Origin: Cadophora sp. MPI-SDFR-AT-0126
Taxonomy: Eukaryota; Ascomycota; Leotiomycetes; Helotiales; Ploettnerulaceae
DNA length: 64,000 bases
Assembly: GCA_020747065.1 (NCBI GenBank)
Contig: JAGMVK010000002.1
Coordinates: 3,038,001 to 3,102,000, forward strand
Reading direction: 5' to 3'
The notes beneath the pieces were generated by a model. That model was not told where the DNA came from, did no database searches, and saw nothing but the letters and a program-made list of their open reading frames with translations. The translations under genes and the position numbers were made by a program. Shown here one piece after another: positions 22,355-34,779 of this stretch; positions within the stretch are counted from its first letter, which is position 1, and each line of letters starts with the position of its first letter.

Positions 22355-24115
22355 CTACTCTACAGCGCCATGATACCTATCAAAACAAGGGCCTTCTTTA
22401 CAAAGGTGTACGTTACACTGTTTACAGCCAAAATATACTGTACTTCGCTTTCCAAAGCTCTGAATATTCGCCGAGGTTTCCCCTAAAACTACTCGCCGGC
22501 GCTTTCCATACCTTTCCCCTTGACACGCTTTACAATCACCTCTCCACGTCATTCGTAGCTTCTGATGGCGCTCAGCCGGAATAAGAGATTCGTCAATATT
22601 TCCGTGTGAGAAACGCCTTTTCCTCGTGCCTAACGGAGACCCAGTAGAGTGAAGCAATGCTCGTATGATTTCTTTCCGGAATTTGACCTGTGTTGTCCAC
22701 CGATCCTCGTCTTCAACTTGCCAGTGGTTCTGTACGTTGGCATGTATCGATATAAGGTAAGAATTGACTAGAACCGTCTGAAGAAGCCAATTCCAAAGAG
22801 CTTGCCATCCTCCACGACGAATTGGCCTATCTCCGGAATTGTAGGACTTGAGTTGGTCCCCGACGTCGACAGCATTCATGAATTGGTTGTAAAGCCACGC
22901 AAACGCGGGCTCATCTAATTCCTTGCTATTCTGCTCTCCAAACCATGGTCTAGAGATAGCCGCATTTGAAGAGGTTTCACTTAGTTTATGGCGAATCGTA
23001 GAGACAGTACCAGAGCTATCGTTGCAATTCATCATGAAAAGCGTAGGTGCGTTATCGTTCCAAAGAGCCTGGGTCACAGTATTGTTGGTGTTACAGGCTA
23101 TAAAGAGAGCGTTGTACGGTATCCGGGTCTCTGATTTCTTCGCATTTGCCTGCAAAGTAAGGAGCCTTTGCACGATCCCGGAATCCCGTCTTGCTGTACC
23201 AATAGCACCGAATCCAAGCTCCCGGAGGTACATCATCAGCTTATTCGACACGAAGAGATTGTCTAGCAATACTATGTAATTTGCGGGAGGCAAACGACAC
23301 AACAGATGCGGTACAACAGCCTGCGTACGATTTCCAGAGAGGCCGGCACCTCTATTCGTCTTTAGCCCTCCAAGAGCTACAGGAGCTCGCACGCCCTCTA
23401 GCCCCTGAGCTCCTTTAGAATGCCAGGTCCACTGTAAAAAGTAGCCTAATTGGGCGACTACCCATACTTTATAGCCTGTCGGTATAGGCTTAGAAGGTAT
23501 AGTTGTTGTTTCAGAAGCTCGTCCGGTAAAGCGTTGCATACACTCGTCCACAGTAACGTTCCGGCCTGGTGTCCAAAGCCGAAGGGATACTCTTTGAACG
23601 TGGGAATTGAGTGGTTCTACCCTCTCAAATAGGCGTAATCTCGTGCCCTTAGGTGGAGGGGCACAAAGACAGAATCTCCGGTGTAAGATTTCAAAGCGAT
23701 TCCGTGACATATATTTACGTACTGCGTGTTGCGGGCTGTCCTCATCTGTAGACCAATAGTCCTCTATTTGATTCTCTATATGTAGCCCCATATAGATCAA
23801 TATTCCGAGGTAGACTTTAATCTCAGGAAGCGTAGTATCGTACTAACTGTGAGAGCGAGAATGAGGTTTAGACAAATCAGGCTCTTTGATATTTTTATTT
23901 GTAAAATCCACTATTTCCTGGAGTATTTCATCTGTAAAAAAGAGAGAGAATATAGCAAAAGGATCAGTAGAACTGACGGAAAGAGGTAGCTTTATTTGAG
24001 GCTGGAAATCGAGGCAATGGAAAGGGATAAATAGTCCGGAACCTTCTTTAATCGGCTTCGCTTTAGGTCGGTACGTTCCATCAAGAATAGGATCAGGTTG
24101 CATATCTTCCGCCAT
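22355..24115 (-). pseudogene. piggyBac transposase with a single in-frame TAG
   Basis: DDE transposase of the piggyBac family, which cuts and pastes at TTAA. The likely start is MAEDMQPDP at 24115. The N-terminal part has FIPFHCLDFQPQIKLPL and DEILQEIVDFTN. A lone TAG at 23843-23845 follows; the frame continues uninterrupted with LPEIKVYLGILIYMG, GRNVTVDECMQRFTGRA (catalytic Asp block), NYIVLLDNLFVSNKLM and FMNAVDVGDQLKSYN. The cysteine-rich C-terminus (CKACQGERYGKRRR... CKQCNVHLCKEGPCFDRYH) is the expected zinc-binding tail. The stop is probably a TGG-to-TAG change. About 587 residues if read through, close to full length. Confidence 0.85.
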
Positions 24116-24261
24116 CTTTTCTGTGCTAATTTGAGTGAGAATTGCTCTTGATTCAGCACAAGAACGATCATATGGAGGGTGTGTTGATGTGCCGTTGCGA
24201 GGGGTAACGATCCTTGTAAGCCCCACCACGCTAAAATGCGTGTATGGCGGTCGATGGGATA

Positions 24262-26421
24262 ATCCCGCCCCGGCTATAAATCCCGCCCCAACAACATTTT
24301 GCACCTGACTTCTAAAAATCGTAACTTCACCAAAAATAAAGATATAATTACAAGTGTTGAAGCAAAGTTGTATTAAATCTTACTTGATCGATTGAATTAG
24401 ATCAATTCTACAGAATATATCGTGCAGGTATTTTAATCTTCCGTCCACCTCGACTTTTACGTGACAACCCCGCATCCTCCCCCTTTGTAATTGAAGTACG
24501 GCAACGATTCCCCAGTGGTAGTTTGACGATCAAGGAGGGTTTTGAAGCAGGTTGCTTAGTTGTGGGCTTAGCGCAAGCCGGTTTCTTTGTCTTAATTGCA
24601 TCAGATTTGACTGGTAAAGAGTGTGATTTTGGTGTCTTGGGCGGAATTGGGTTCGCTGCCGCCAGATCCTTGACTAATTGCTTCGCAGCTTGCCTCTGTT
24701 CCTTTGCAATTTGTTCCTCTCTCTTCTTGAGGGCATTCGCAGCTCGCTGTACCTTGCGTTGTTCTTTAGCTTCGTCCTCGAGCTGTTGGAGCCTCTCTTT
24801 TTTGGCTTGAAACTCCACGGCTTTAGCAACTGTATCTGCCGCCCAACACATAGCTCCAGTATCGTCTTCTCCACATAAATTGAGTCTCTTGCCTTTCTTA
24901 CGCTTTTTTTGCTCTAGAAGGAGTGCTTCACGAAGGCCGTGGTTCTCGTGGACAACAATAGACTTCTCTGCGGCAAGAACCAGAAGTGCTTTGGAGGCTC
25001 GATCCGCACGCTCTTTTGAAGGAGACCGCTGGAACCGGATTGTGAATTGTCGTATTGCCTTAGTCGTAAGAGGTGTCCTTTCAGTCGTAGGACGTGTTTT
25101 TGGCAGGGAAATAGGCTTCCGGATCTTTGCCAAGATGATCTCTTTGTCAATGGGCCAAATGCCGGGTTTTGCAAACGCGTGAGTAATATTGTCCTCCGTA
25201 AAAGCAGCCTCCCAGGCACTCTTAAAGAACCTGTAAAAGAAGCGTTTGGACATTTGGACGTAGCCTAATCCTTTCGACATGAGTTGATTGACCTCCTGGG
25301 AGTAGTAAGTTGCCAGGGGTTGGAATAAGCCGACGTCCAAAGGCTGAAGCCGGTGAGTTGTATGAGGGGGAAGAATCAAAAGGATGATCCTATGGGTTTC
25401 AGCCCAACGGATAAACGCCATATTAACATGGCTAGAATGCCCATCAAGTAGCAAAAGACGATGTTCTCGTGGCGACGAAGGTTTAGTGTGTTTCTCAAAG
25501 ACTTCTTGTAGCCACTTCATTCCCATGGCTATAGAACTCCACCCATTTTCGGAAATAGAGAAATAACACTTGTCTCCAGGCTTCACATCTTGCATCCACG
25601 TGTCTTGTAACTCTTTAGAATCACCCCTATATATAAGAAGTGGAGGAATCCATTTGCCAATTGCAGAGACGCAGGCAAGGCAACTGACAAACTCTCGATT
25701 TCCGTCTTGCTTTGCCTTTGTAACTCGACCCGATTGTATGCCCCTAGGCTCATAACTCTCTTTACAGAAGAGCAAAAACCCATTATAAATCCCTTCTCGT
25801 CGAAATTCCAGATATTTTCGGGTTTGATTGAGTACTTAGAGACGACGTTCAATAACTGTAATTCAAACGTATACAATTAGCTAGAAACTTAATTAAAAGA
25901 CAAGAACAAAAGCGCAGGGTAATATACCAGCTGGAAAAAGAGTACAAACATCGGAATATACTCGGCAGAGAATCGTAGGTTGTCGATATTCCGAAGGTAG
26001 GCACTCTTTAATTGCGCCTTATGGCGACGGACGAAAGTACCAGTCCAATTCTTGCCTACACTACTCCCTCGAATCTCTTCAGCTAAGCTCTTGACCATAC
26101 AGCTCGTTGGAGGTAGACCACGATCAGTTAGATAGTTGATTCGATCGATTAAAACCTTTTCTTGAGCGTGGGTAAGAGCTTGCTTCCAAAAAGCGGTAGC
26201 ATCCTGACGAGAGCGTGTCAAGCCACGAATCCTTTTAGAAATCGACGTTCGGTCGCATTTGAACTTAGCAGCCGCGGCAGAATAATCTGCAACTTCTCCT
26301 CTTTCAATTGCAGCAATTGCCGCAGAAATCGCTGCCGATTTGTCCGCTCTAGCCATGATTTGGTGGAGTATATGGGGGGGTGGATCACGAATTTAGACGG
26401 GATTCTTAGCAGGGGCGGGAT
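24262..26421 (-). mobile_element. pogo/Fot1-type transposon nested in the piggyBac element (2160 bp)
   Basis: TIRs ATCCCGCCCCGGCTATAAA (left) and ATCCCGCCCCTGCTAAGAA (right, inverted) are each followed by a second ATCCCG(C/T)C copy about 18 bases in. TA flanks both ends (24260-24261, 26422-26423). It contains one transposase gene on the minus strand. Size, TA target and gene content fit the pogo/Fot1 branch. Confidence 0.9.
24408..26356 (-). pseudogene. pogo/Fot1 transposase, one intron and one single-base frameshift
   Basis: N-terminus: psq-type helix-turn-helix (GEVADYSAAAAKFKCDRTSI) followed by a CENP-B-like DNA-binding domain (RGLPPTSCMVKSLAEEI, then NWTGTFVRRH). A 72-bp phase-0 intron (25856-25927) precedes the DDE catalytic part: NIWNFDEKGFIMGF, LLLLDGHSSHVN and PPHTTHRLQPLDVGLFQPLA. 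The C-terminus is a long Lys/Ala-rich coiled coil. Frames switch at a five-T run near 25780, between FIMGF and CKESYEPRG, consistent with loss of one base. There is no other lesion in about 640 residues, so inactivation looks recent or could be a sequencing homopolymer error. Confidence 0.85.
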
Positions 26422-26438
26422 TATGTAAGGGGAGCCGG

Positions 26439-28814
26439 TTAGGATAAGACGCCTCACGAGCCCTTCAACGTCGGGTGAAAAACGGCGGCTTGGACGGCGG
26501 TCGATATTGGGATAGAGCAACTTCGACTGGTTTTGACGCAAGGCGGTCGTTAGTGAAAGAACGTCCTCATTTTAGCGGAGCGCAATTGCCTGCTGAGAAT
26601 TTCTAATTCTAAGATCCCTAAGTCTTTCAATCATTCACTGTGCTTTGCACTTTGTAATTCCGTTTTGCCCGATCGAGTACTGTATACTCTCCCTCAAAAT
26701 CACTCCGGGCAACTTTTTCGACGGCGTAAGGATTTCTCCATCATATAATTTCTCAAATTTCTTTCTTCCTGCTCCCAACGTTTCGGTGTGTCATTTTCTT
26801 CGCTATCGTACGCAATCGTGCCGCCGTCGCGTGGTCGAGTGTTCAGAGAATATCAAAAGCCCGCAAGTCAAACTGTGGACCTTCCACAAGACTCGCTACG
26901 AAGGTCCATCCGATAAGTCGTAATAGATGTTTACCACTTCCCATATGGTATCAGGGTCGAGACTTGAAATTTAAGGAATAGGAGCCTGGAACAACCCTAC
27001 AACAACCGATTGCAACGGACACTAATTACAACCCAATCTGTTGTGAACGCAAACATTCAAGCTGTCAGCGAACAAGCTGCGATGTGTCCGGCAAGAAAGG
27101 TGAGATGAGAGAGTTTGACAGGCAGATCAGTATCACGATAGTTTCGACCCCACTGGTGAACTCAACGGTCCTTCCTAATCTTGGAAGTGGGACTCCATCG
27201 CCTTACCAGTCAACCTGATGCGCAAATCTACCAGCCTGGAGAAGAATGCTAAAACGTTTGATGGCATTGTCGACCCTGATTCCGTCGAGAAGTGGAGCAT
27301 TAGTCGGCAGAGCTCTCACCGTCGCTGGAGGAAGGGAGTGGTGCTGGCACAGGTTCTGCCCCAACGTCCGCCTGTTAAGTTTGGGCTCTATAAGAGACAG
27401 CAATGTAAGGCAACTGATTGTATTCAAGAACAGTAGTTTACAATGTCTGGCAACCATGTACCCAAGTGATGATGACACGGACGCATCAGGGCATCTTACC
27501 GCATACTAATTTGTATCAGCAAATGTGCCTTGGCCTGTACGCTCCATCATCAGGTTATATCAGGCATTCCTTGGCGTAGCCCCTTTCACGCAATACACTC
27601 TGGGAGGCTTTCCAACACCGCCGCCCCATCTTGTTCGATTGTTTCGGTAATTCGTCGCCATAGGTATCGGGCCGCTACACAGCATCGAATGGCGGAACCA
27701 TCTCTTCGCTACCAAATCTGCAAACTAGTTGAAAGAGGAACACGATGTAAGATTAGCTAAGAGCGAGCAGATGGAGGTCGCTGCAGATGGCGACGGAAAG
27801 GAGTGGAGCGACTGGTTGGCGATGCAGGATTGAATGGTTGGGGAGAGGGCAATTGATGTCTAGCGGGGGTGAGGCGGGTGAGGCTGGGGTGGGGTGGGGT
27901 TTGTGATGGCACCGGAAAGAGCAGGGTTTGGGATGGAGGGAGGATACTCTTCGCCCCCTAGACCAACTTTCCTAATATCTCGATGATGCATCGAGAGGGA
28001 GGAACACCGGAGGCCAATGATGCAACTGAAACAATACGTCTGTCTCCACAGGAGATGTGAATTTGGAAGCTAATTCCCTGCTGAGTGAGTCCTTCAAGCC
28101 ATAGGGAATTCCTCGCCAAATCTCAGTAGACAGATGCGAAGTTACATTTGCAACTTGACAACTAGCAGAGAAGTCGGAAACTGTGATGGGAAAGACGACG
28201 CTCGCGGTCTGTGATACGGATGCGAGAGCGTCGTCTGTGATACGGATGCGAGAAGTAGTCCTATTTCCAACAGACACCTAGCATCGCAAATCAAAAGCGT
28301 ATATATCCAAATACCGCTCCTCATCTCCCTTAAATCAACCATGACTGCAGCTTGATGAGATAGGATTAAAAAAAATTGTTATTCATGGTTTACTGTACAA
28401 GTAGAGGGCGAATTGGGTGTCGCTAATATTATTGATAACTTTTTTAAGCGGGCTCCACTTCCGGACATGTGCACCCTGGCCTGGTTGTACCCTAAGGTAC
28501 CGATTGTCATCATGGAGCGGAGCCAATTCTTCCTCATTCCACTTCTTAAGCCAAAGTTTACAGGTACAGATTCTGATGACTTCGCACTAAGGAGAAAACC
28601 CTATATAAGACCATCGCCACGTTTGTCTTCACCAAGATTTTGGTCCAACGGTACCGTGGAAGGCAAATTGAGTATCACTAATTTTAAGTTATATTTCGTC
28701 CAATTCGCTAATACCTATAGACGCTTCATAGCCTAGTCCGAAAGGTTTAAAAGCAAATACTCCAATACGTATATTAATGCTTTTAATTTTTCAAAAAAGC
28801 GTGAGCCGTTAGGA
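26439..28814. other. 2.4-kb stretch without a supportable gene
   Basis: Open frames at 26645-26923 and 27203-28342 have no motif and conflict between strands. A direct duplication of about 26 bp (GTCTGTGATACGGATGCGAG) lies at 28204-28255. Two diverged copies of GGCGAATTGGGTGTCGCTAA (near 28408 and 28662) run in the same direction, which may mark an old repeat. Confidence 0.35.
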
Positions 28815-29330
28815 ATGAAATCACCCAAAAAGAAGAAATCGACTGAAGCTGTTGACGATATGAAAATGGACGTGTCAAATATACATCTCGACGGTGAAGA
28901 GCATAAAGATGTTCCCGTCTATGATACGTGTGATGAAGTTCGAAAAAAAATCAGAGCCTTCCTCTGCCAGGACGGTGTAACTCAAGCAGTATTTCTACGG
29001 GAGATTGCGAAGACATTTGGCAATGGGCGAAAAATCCAGGCCAACATGCTGAATGAATTCTTGGGTAAGAAAGGTCCCAATTCAGGGAACTTAAGCAGTG
29101 TATTTTATGCAAGCTATGTCTTCTTCGAAAAGATGAGAATCAGAGACGGCAAGCCAAAGACTGCATTCAGGGAGGAGATGGAAGACATCTGGGATGGTGT
29201 CTTGGATTGGAGACACCATAAACCGGGCTTTGATCGCAAGACAAGGCATAACACTAGATATCTCTGTGGGCCTGGCTATGTACCGGTTGTTGATAAATAT
29301 GGTCGTGTTACTACTCAATGTATGTACTAA
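28815..29330 (+). CDS. Small fungal protein, 171 aa, DUF7726-like
   Basis: An intronless frame starting MKSPKKKKSTEAVDD with a lysine-rich N-terminus. The core VYDTCDEVRKKIRAFLCQDG, VTQAVFLREIAKTFG, SGNLSSVFYASYVFFEKMRI and FREEMEDIWDG, ending in GYVPVVDKYGRVTT, matches my memory of a fungal domain of unknown function annotated as DUF7726. The helical core resembles a small DNA-binding fold, but no function is established. It is intact and has normal base composition, so it is probably a live gene. Confidence 0.7.
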   Translation: MKSPKKKKSTEAVDDMKMDVSNIHLDGEEHKDVPVYDTCDEVRKKIRAFLCQDGVTQAVFLREIAKTFGNGRKIQANMLNEFLGKKGPNSGNLSSVFYASYVFFEKMRIRDGKPKTAFREEMEDIWDGVLDWRHHKPGFDRKTRHNTRYLCGPGYVPVVDKYGRVTTQCMY

Positions 29331-30001
29331 TCAGAAATTGTAGTAAACAGAATGAGGCTCAGTCGCTTCTTTAGCAGTCTAGTCAGCTATTTTATTCTGT
29401 ATATTGCTATCTTAATATTCATATTTGTGGGTCAAAGTTTAACAAAGCGCTCAATCGCGTGTTCTGTGATACACGTGACTTTTTAAATCATGATGTGCCA
29501 TAATTGCTTTCATAAGGAAAGTTGGCAAAATTGACCTTTCAGCTATTAAGATATTAGATGCGAGTAGTAGAATTGGCAGAAATTGGCTCTGCTATGTGAT
29601 GGCAATTACCAGCGGTAATTACCTTTGGAGTACAACCAGGGAAAGGTGTACGGCTACAAGCATCAGAAAGTGGAGCCCGCTTGAAAAAGTTATCTATAAA
29701 ATTAGCGACACTCAATTCGCCTTCTACTGTATGTCGACAGGTAATATTAAAGTTAGGCTAGTTGATGGGTGGAAAGACGGATCGTAAGAGGCGTGAGGAG
29801 AGCGAGGTATTTGATGAGAGTACCTCTTGGCTCCGAGCTCCTGTCATCATCTACGTTTTAGTATCTATATCACTATGAGATAACTCACAGTTATCTAGTT
29901 CACTATTAATTTCTTCAGCTTTCCAATATTTTTAATACAGCTTCAAAACCTTCACATGGTGCGAATTCCTGAGTAGCAATAGCCAAGTCGACTCCATCGC
30001 T
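29331..30001. other. Intergenic, no supportable gene
   Basis: A 63-codon frame at 29596-29787 has no motif. AT-rich sequence with a CT-type leader just before 30002 fits a promoter for the next gene. Confidence 0.3.
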
Positions 30002-30538
30002 ATGGCTTTTCAGAAACTCCAATCAAGGCTTCCAGAAGCTCTGGAGAAACCAAAGCTCGACCCAAAGGCCTGTCCAACAACACTCAAGAGCGCTAAAACC
30101 TGGCCAACTTTCCCGTGCTCGCTGTGGTTTGAAACCAAGGCGAAGGCTCACGTTATATGTGTCAACTGCCGGTTTGAGGAGAAGAGAGACTGGCATGGTA
30201 AAATTGTTGGTCATGGTGTTCATGGCTTTCTCAATGCTTTCTTCGCAATGATAAAGTACAAGAACAAGGCAACGAATATGGATAGTCCGTTAATGGTGCT
30301 AATACACACCTGTGCGCAATGTTATGAAGACCAGAGCTGGCACAACGATGCTCTCCAGATAGATCGTATTATCAAAACGACGTCAGGAGGTTTGATCTTA
30401 GAGTTGTCACATAAAGCGGTTGAAGAGGTGGTTGGGAGCAGGGAAATAGTTATGGAGGGAATTCTTATGAACACAGTCAAGACTATTGGAGCGGATGGAC
30501 AGGAGCAGGAGTGGTATATGTCTAAGCCGCTATTCTGA
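30002..30538 (+). CDS. Hypothetical protein, 178 aa
   Basis: An intact intronless frame starting MAFQKLQSRLPEALEKP. It has two CX2C-like pairs (CVNC near residue 60, and CAQC near 105) and HGVHGFLNAFFAMIKYKNK between them, which could form a small metal-binding site. No family recognised. Codon use looks ordinary and there are no stops, so I take it as a real gene of unknown role. Confidence 0.6.
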   Translation: MAFQKLQSRLPEALEKPKLDPKACPTTLKSAKTWPTFPCSLWFETKAKAHVICVNCRFEEKRDWHGKIVGHGVHGFLNAFFAMIKYKNKATNMDSPLMVLIHTCAQCYEDQSWHNDALQIDRIIKTTSGGLILELSHKAVEEVVGSREIVMEGILMNTVKTIGADGQEQEWYMSKPLF

Positions 30539-33500
30539 TCATATTGTATAGAGTGTTGAGATTCCCTAATGCAACTATTGATAATATAATTTGTGATCTT
30601 GTTGTAGCTATGGACAGCTTCGCGACAAGGTTATGGAGTTGCTTCACTTTTCTTCACCATCAGATTTGACGGGGGACCAAGAATTTGGTCTCGTCCCGGA
30701 AAACGGCACAGCCGTCGAGGCAGACCTCAACAGTTTTTCAGCCCCTTTATGTCTCGTTATCTTACATATTTGGACGAAAGAAGCAACTATTCCTTGTTGC
30801 GCTGTTGCACTTCACGGGTCGGTTCTGTAGTGGCTGCACTGGCAAAGAGTTTTTGCACGATTCTTTGTCGGACGAAGTTTTCAAGGCGTGGGAGCTGGTG
30901 GGATTATCTCTTTGACGGGAGTTATTATAACTGATATTGTGGCTGGGAAGATGCTGGGGAGAAGCGGCGGTAGAGATTTAGATATTTGTGGGTCTTGGGG
31001 ATCCTGGGGAAGACTTGGGTGGGCTGGGGTGGGTGCGGTGAATCTTGGCGGAGATTGGGAGAGATGGTGGCAGAGCGGCGAAACAATATGTTGGTGATGC
31101 ACCTCTGGCACCACTGTATACTCTGCACATCCTCTATAGTACTCCGGACAGGTGCAACGCATCCTGCCAACATCTGCACATCCTCTTAGCCAGCTCCCCA
31201 ATATCCGCCGCAAGCAAGCGTCTCCCCACCCCTCCAAGCTCCTTCAACAGCACCGCATATCAACCACCCGTTATCTATTAAGAATCAAACGCGCAGTTGA
31301 CATCTATAATCTCCACCAGCGTCTCCTCGGCATCTACTCACCCCCATAATATTGCCTTCGGCAGTCCCCGCACGCCCTCCAAACCCGTTCACCGAAGACT
31401 TCAAGGCCTCTTTCAATATCTACGCCTCTCCTAGCATCTCTCCAATCTCTGCCAACAGCCATGTCTCCACCAGCGTCTTCCAAAGCGGCTGCCCAATTCC
31501 GCCCATATCCACAACCCTTTACACAATCCGGACCGACTTCAGTACTCCGCAATTATATGGTGAGACTTGGAATGCCGTTATATGTGGGATTCTCTTGGGA
31601 TGGGGAAGATTTTGGTGCTGTCGAAACCAGTACTGCTAGCAGGTGCTGGAACAGGTACACAAGTGGCGGTTACCAAAGTTTCAATTCGAAGTGTGGAGTA
31701 CCGAAGACTTGCGTCTTGGGAGCTTAAGCGGCCAATTTACCTTTAGGCATTCCTAAGACCCTTCTCCACCCTACCCGGCAGCAATGGGCTCGACGCCGCC
31801 GTAACCAACTCATCGTCCTAGACTCTAATCCTCCGTTAGGCCCCGCCTCCCAAAACCCAACATCTGCGGCGGCGACGCCCTAACCCCAGGACTCAGCTCC
31901 AGACATACCCAGCTGCACCGTCGCCGACAAACCCAACACCTGCCCGCATTATCAGCGCAAACGTCTGCTTATTATTCACTACCTCCGCGCCTACTCTAGC
32001 CAGTCTTGGCCGTTTGTTGCCGGCAACAAGATTGAGGGAGCAGACGCGGATCTCGTCAGCCTTATCTATGCCAATGCTTCATGTCGATCATCGAGCAGAA
32101 GTATTCGACTGCGCCAAGGGACTTTAACGGAGATGATGTTGTAGATCATGACGAAGGCGTCGGAGGCATGTTGAAGTTGGCCAAAATGCCCGTAGTACTC
32201 CTCCTGGTCAGCGGTGTTGGTGGAGGGAGAGGAGGTAGGCGCGACCGCCGATGAGGCGCGTGATGGTGTAGAGGTCTTCAATGGTGAGGCGGTGTGTGAT
32301 GGTGATTCGGGTTGGTTCGCTGTTTCTCGCCAAGGTGGAGAGTTGGGAGAAGTTCATATCGCCAGACACGTCGGACGCAGTATTGTTAGCAGACCTAGGG
32401 GAACTTGGGACCTGGACAGAGGAAGTAGAACGGATGACAGGAAGGTGGCTATGCTGCTCGGCTTTGATCTTCGGTCGCAAGTCACTACACAGAAAAGTAT
32501 CGGAGGTGAAAGCAGCTTTGCATGGCAAAAGTTAAAAATACAGTAAATGCACGTATTTCGCATTGGAACCCAGTTCGACAGCTGCCCACCCTTGCATAAC
32601 TTCCTAATGTCCACTGCTGATATTATTCATCTCCATATCTTCATCAAACCAAACGCAGTAAGACTATCACCCAGTATTATACAGCCAGGGCCAGCCAGGG
32701 AGGGATAGTAGCACAACGCTCGGTATCATTCCTTTGGAAACCGTGGTTGTTGCAGGAGACGGGAAGTGAGATCTAACATGCAGTATTATATCGCAGTCGT
32801 TCTTCAAATGATGTCATCGATTAGAGAGGTCGGGACATTCGAGGGAGGGTATATTCGAGGGAGAGGTATATTCGAGGGAGGGGTATGTTCGAGGGAGAGG
32901 TATGTTCGAGGGAGGGTAAGGTAACTCGAGTGTGCAGAGAGGAGAGCCTTGATTGCTCGCGATGTGAGTATGAGAATATGTTCGAGTGTGGAAGTTTCGA
33001 AAAGTGTATGGCGGTCCGGGCCAAAAGTGTTGAAGATAGTCGAGGTATAGCCCTGCGAGGCAATTAGTGATATCAGACGTAAAAGATGAGGGAGTGGACC
33101 AGCTTCTCCCACGCACGGCCAGCGTGCTGAACATGAAAGGAACATGATTTGGAGGGGATGCGCTGTGTCTTAAATGAAGAGGTCAGGTCTGGCAGCCTTG
33201 GCTGAGCCAGCTTTCCTCACCGAACTTTCTCTCACCGATATTTAGTTGGGCTGCCTAATTCGCGTTGGAATTGGATACCAATCATTTACATCCGATGACA
33301 ACGATTGGCTATCGTCTTGGGCTGTGTTCGCTCACCGAGATTTTGAAGCTGAGGCTGTTGCCTACGTGGCTGCCGAACTTCTTACCGAACCAATCCTCTC
33401 CTCAGAAGCTACTACTGCAACGACACAGCCTCAAGACAAACCCTCCGCTTAAGGCTTGGGCGCTCATGCTCCGCCGTCGACCCAGCCACTGCCCTACGGA

Positions 33501-34770
33501 GGTACGGTTGGTCCCGAAGATCTGGTAGCGTATGAACAAAGATGCAGCGCCCTGGTGAATCGCCTTGCCGCAGCATTAGTCCGAGCAATGCAAAAATGAG
33601 GCTGACATCGGACAAAGCATTTCCGTCACTAAGATTTGAGCCGCCAACTGTTGAACTGGTGGGGCATAGGGGTTATCAACCAATGTCTGCTGCCTGTCAC
33701 TATTTGCAGTTGATCATCTTTTATCGGTGACCGATAGAGAGCTAGGATGCAAAATAAGGTCCTCTGATACAAGTATGAGGCAGGGGAAGCAGAGCCTCGT
33801 TCTGTCATCTTCGTCGGCCTTCTGAGCTGTCCATCTCGAGGGAGTACTTCTTTGAACATGATATGGTTATCTTTGAAATAGCATATCATAAAGTCCAGCA
33901 CTTTTTTTTAAAAAAAAAATTTGAGATAGAAATTGTGAATTGTATTGACTGTAGCCTCATGGCATGAACTCGGGTTGCTTCCAACGATACTCGCAGTCTG
34001 GAGTCGCGTTCTCCGCTACGAACTGTTCCCCTCTACGTAAACTACCCTTTTCTTCCATCAACTCCAATATAAAAATTTGGTCGGATATATTTCAATCGCT
34101 ATTCTATTTTTTTTATTCTCAGCCGAGATAGGAATATTGATTCCGACTGAATAAACACTGGTGCTTTAGTAACTTAGAGAGGCACAAATGGAACGCAGGC
34201 AAAGCGCTAGCAAGGCGCTCAATTTCAGGGATCAAGCCCGTAGTCGGTGAGAAATAAGGCTTTCTTCAACAAATGACCTACCGCACTGCCAATTTCAGGG
34301 CGGAAACAGCCCACTGTAGGCATTCAAAAGCGTACTCTCGGGACCCAGGCTCAATGCAGTTTTCTATATAAGGTCATCGTAGCCATCCGATTCCAAACTC
34401 CTCTTTCTATTCTTCAGCACACTGGCTGGGCGGAAGATGCTCTAGAACTTAAACTTAAAGTTCTCGGCATATCACTCTCTTAATCTCTAACACCCACTAT
34501 CGCCGAATATACAATTTGCGCTTCGGAGAACTTGATGTTACCACCAACCCCCTTTCATTCATCAAAACCTTGGTTCTCAGCCGTGTACCGACATCACCTT
34601 ACGATCCGAACATGATCTCAAATACACTTGCGACATTCGGCAGTTTCACGCCAGATCATTTACATCCTCTTTCTGTTGAGATTTTCAGCTCCCCGAGCTA
34701 GAGGTCCGGTCTGGAGCATATAATGAAGGCTCCTCCCACCTGTAAATAATGAAAAATGGTATGGAACATC
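30539..34770. other. 4.2-kb stretch of unrecognised, partly low-complexity sequence
   Basis: Both strands carry overlapping short frames, none with a secure family motif. Minus-strand fragments between 32520 and 31900 (for example RITITHRLTIEDLYTITRLI, then EEYYGHFGQLQHASDAFVMI) look protein-like but shift frame, so an eroded gene is likely here. A plus-strand frame at 33246-33452 is also unrecognised. Confidence 0.35.
32835..32920. repeat. 17-bp minisatellite (TATATTCGAGGGAGAGG-type), about five copies
   Basis: Successive units TATATTCGAGGGAGAGG, TATATTCGAGGGAGGGG and TATGTTCGAGGGAGAGG follow with no spacer, differing by single transitions. Confidence 0.85.
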
Positions 34771-34779
34771 AACCAATTA

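Larger units (their letters stand above)
22245..26438 (-). mobile_element. piggyBac-type transposon, split by a nested pogo/Fot1 element
   Basis: The left end (after TTAA at 22241-22244) begins CCGACTTCCCTTATATCCC and continues ATCGACCGCCAT. The right end, read inverted and with the nested element removed, begins CCGGCTCCCCTTACATATCC and continues CATCGACCGCCAT. The flank there is TTAG (26439-26442), one change from the TTAA that piggyBac elements duplicate. Inner similarity (GCATTTTAGC) extends the TIR. It encodes a piggyBac transposase on the minus strand. The pogo element sits inside the right terminal repeat, so it arrived later. Confidence 0.85.

Noticed and set aside
24116..24304. N-terminal extension of the piggyBac transposase up to 24304
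   Set aside because: The extra sequence crosses the pogo boundary at 24262, so it cannot belong to the original transposase; the Met at 24115 fits better.
32804..33145. Pro/Ser/Leu repeat protein on the minus strand
   Set aside because: Produced by the 17-bp minisatellite at 32835-32920; open in three frames, which indicates simple sequence.
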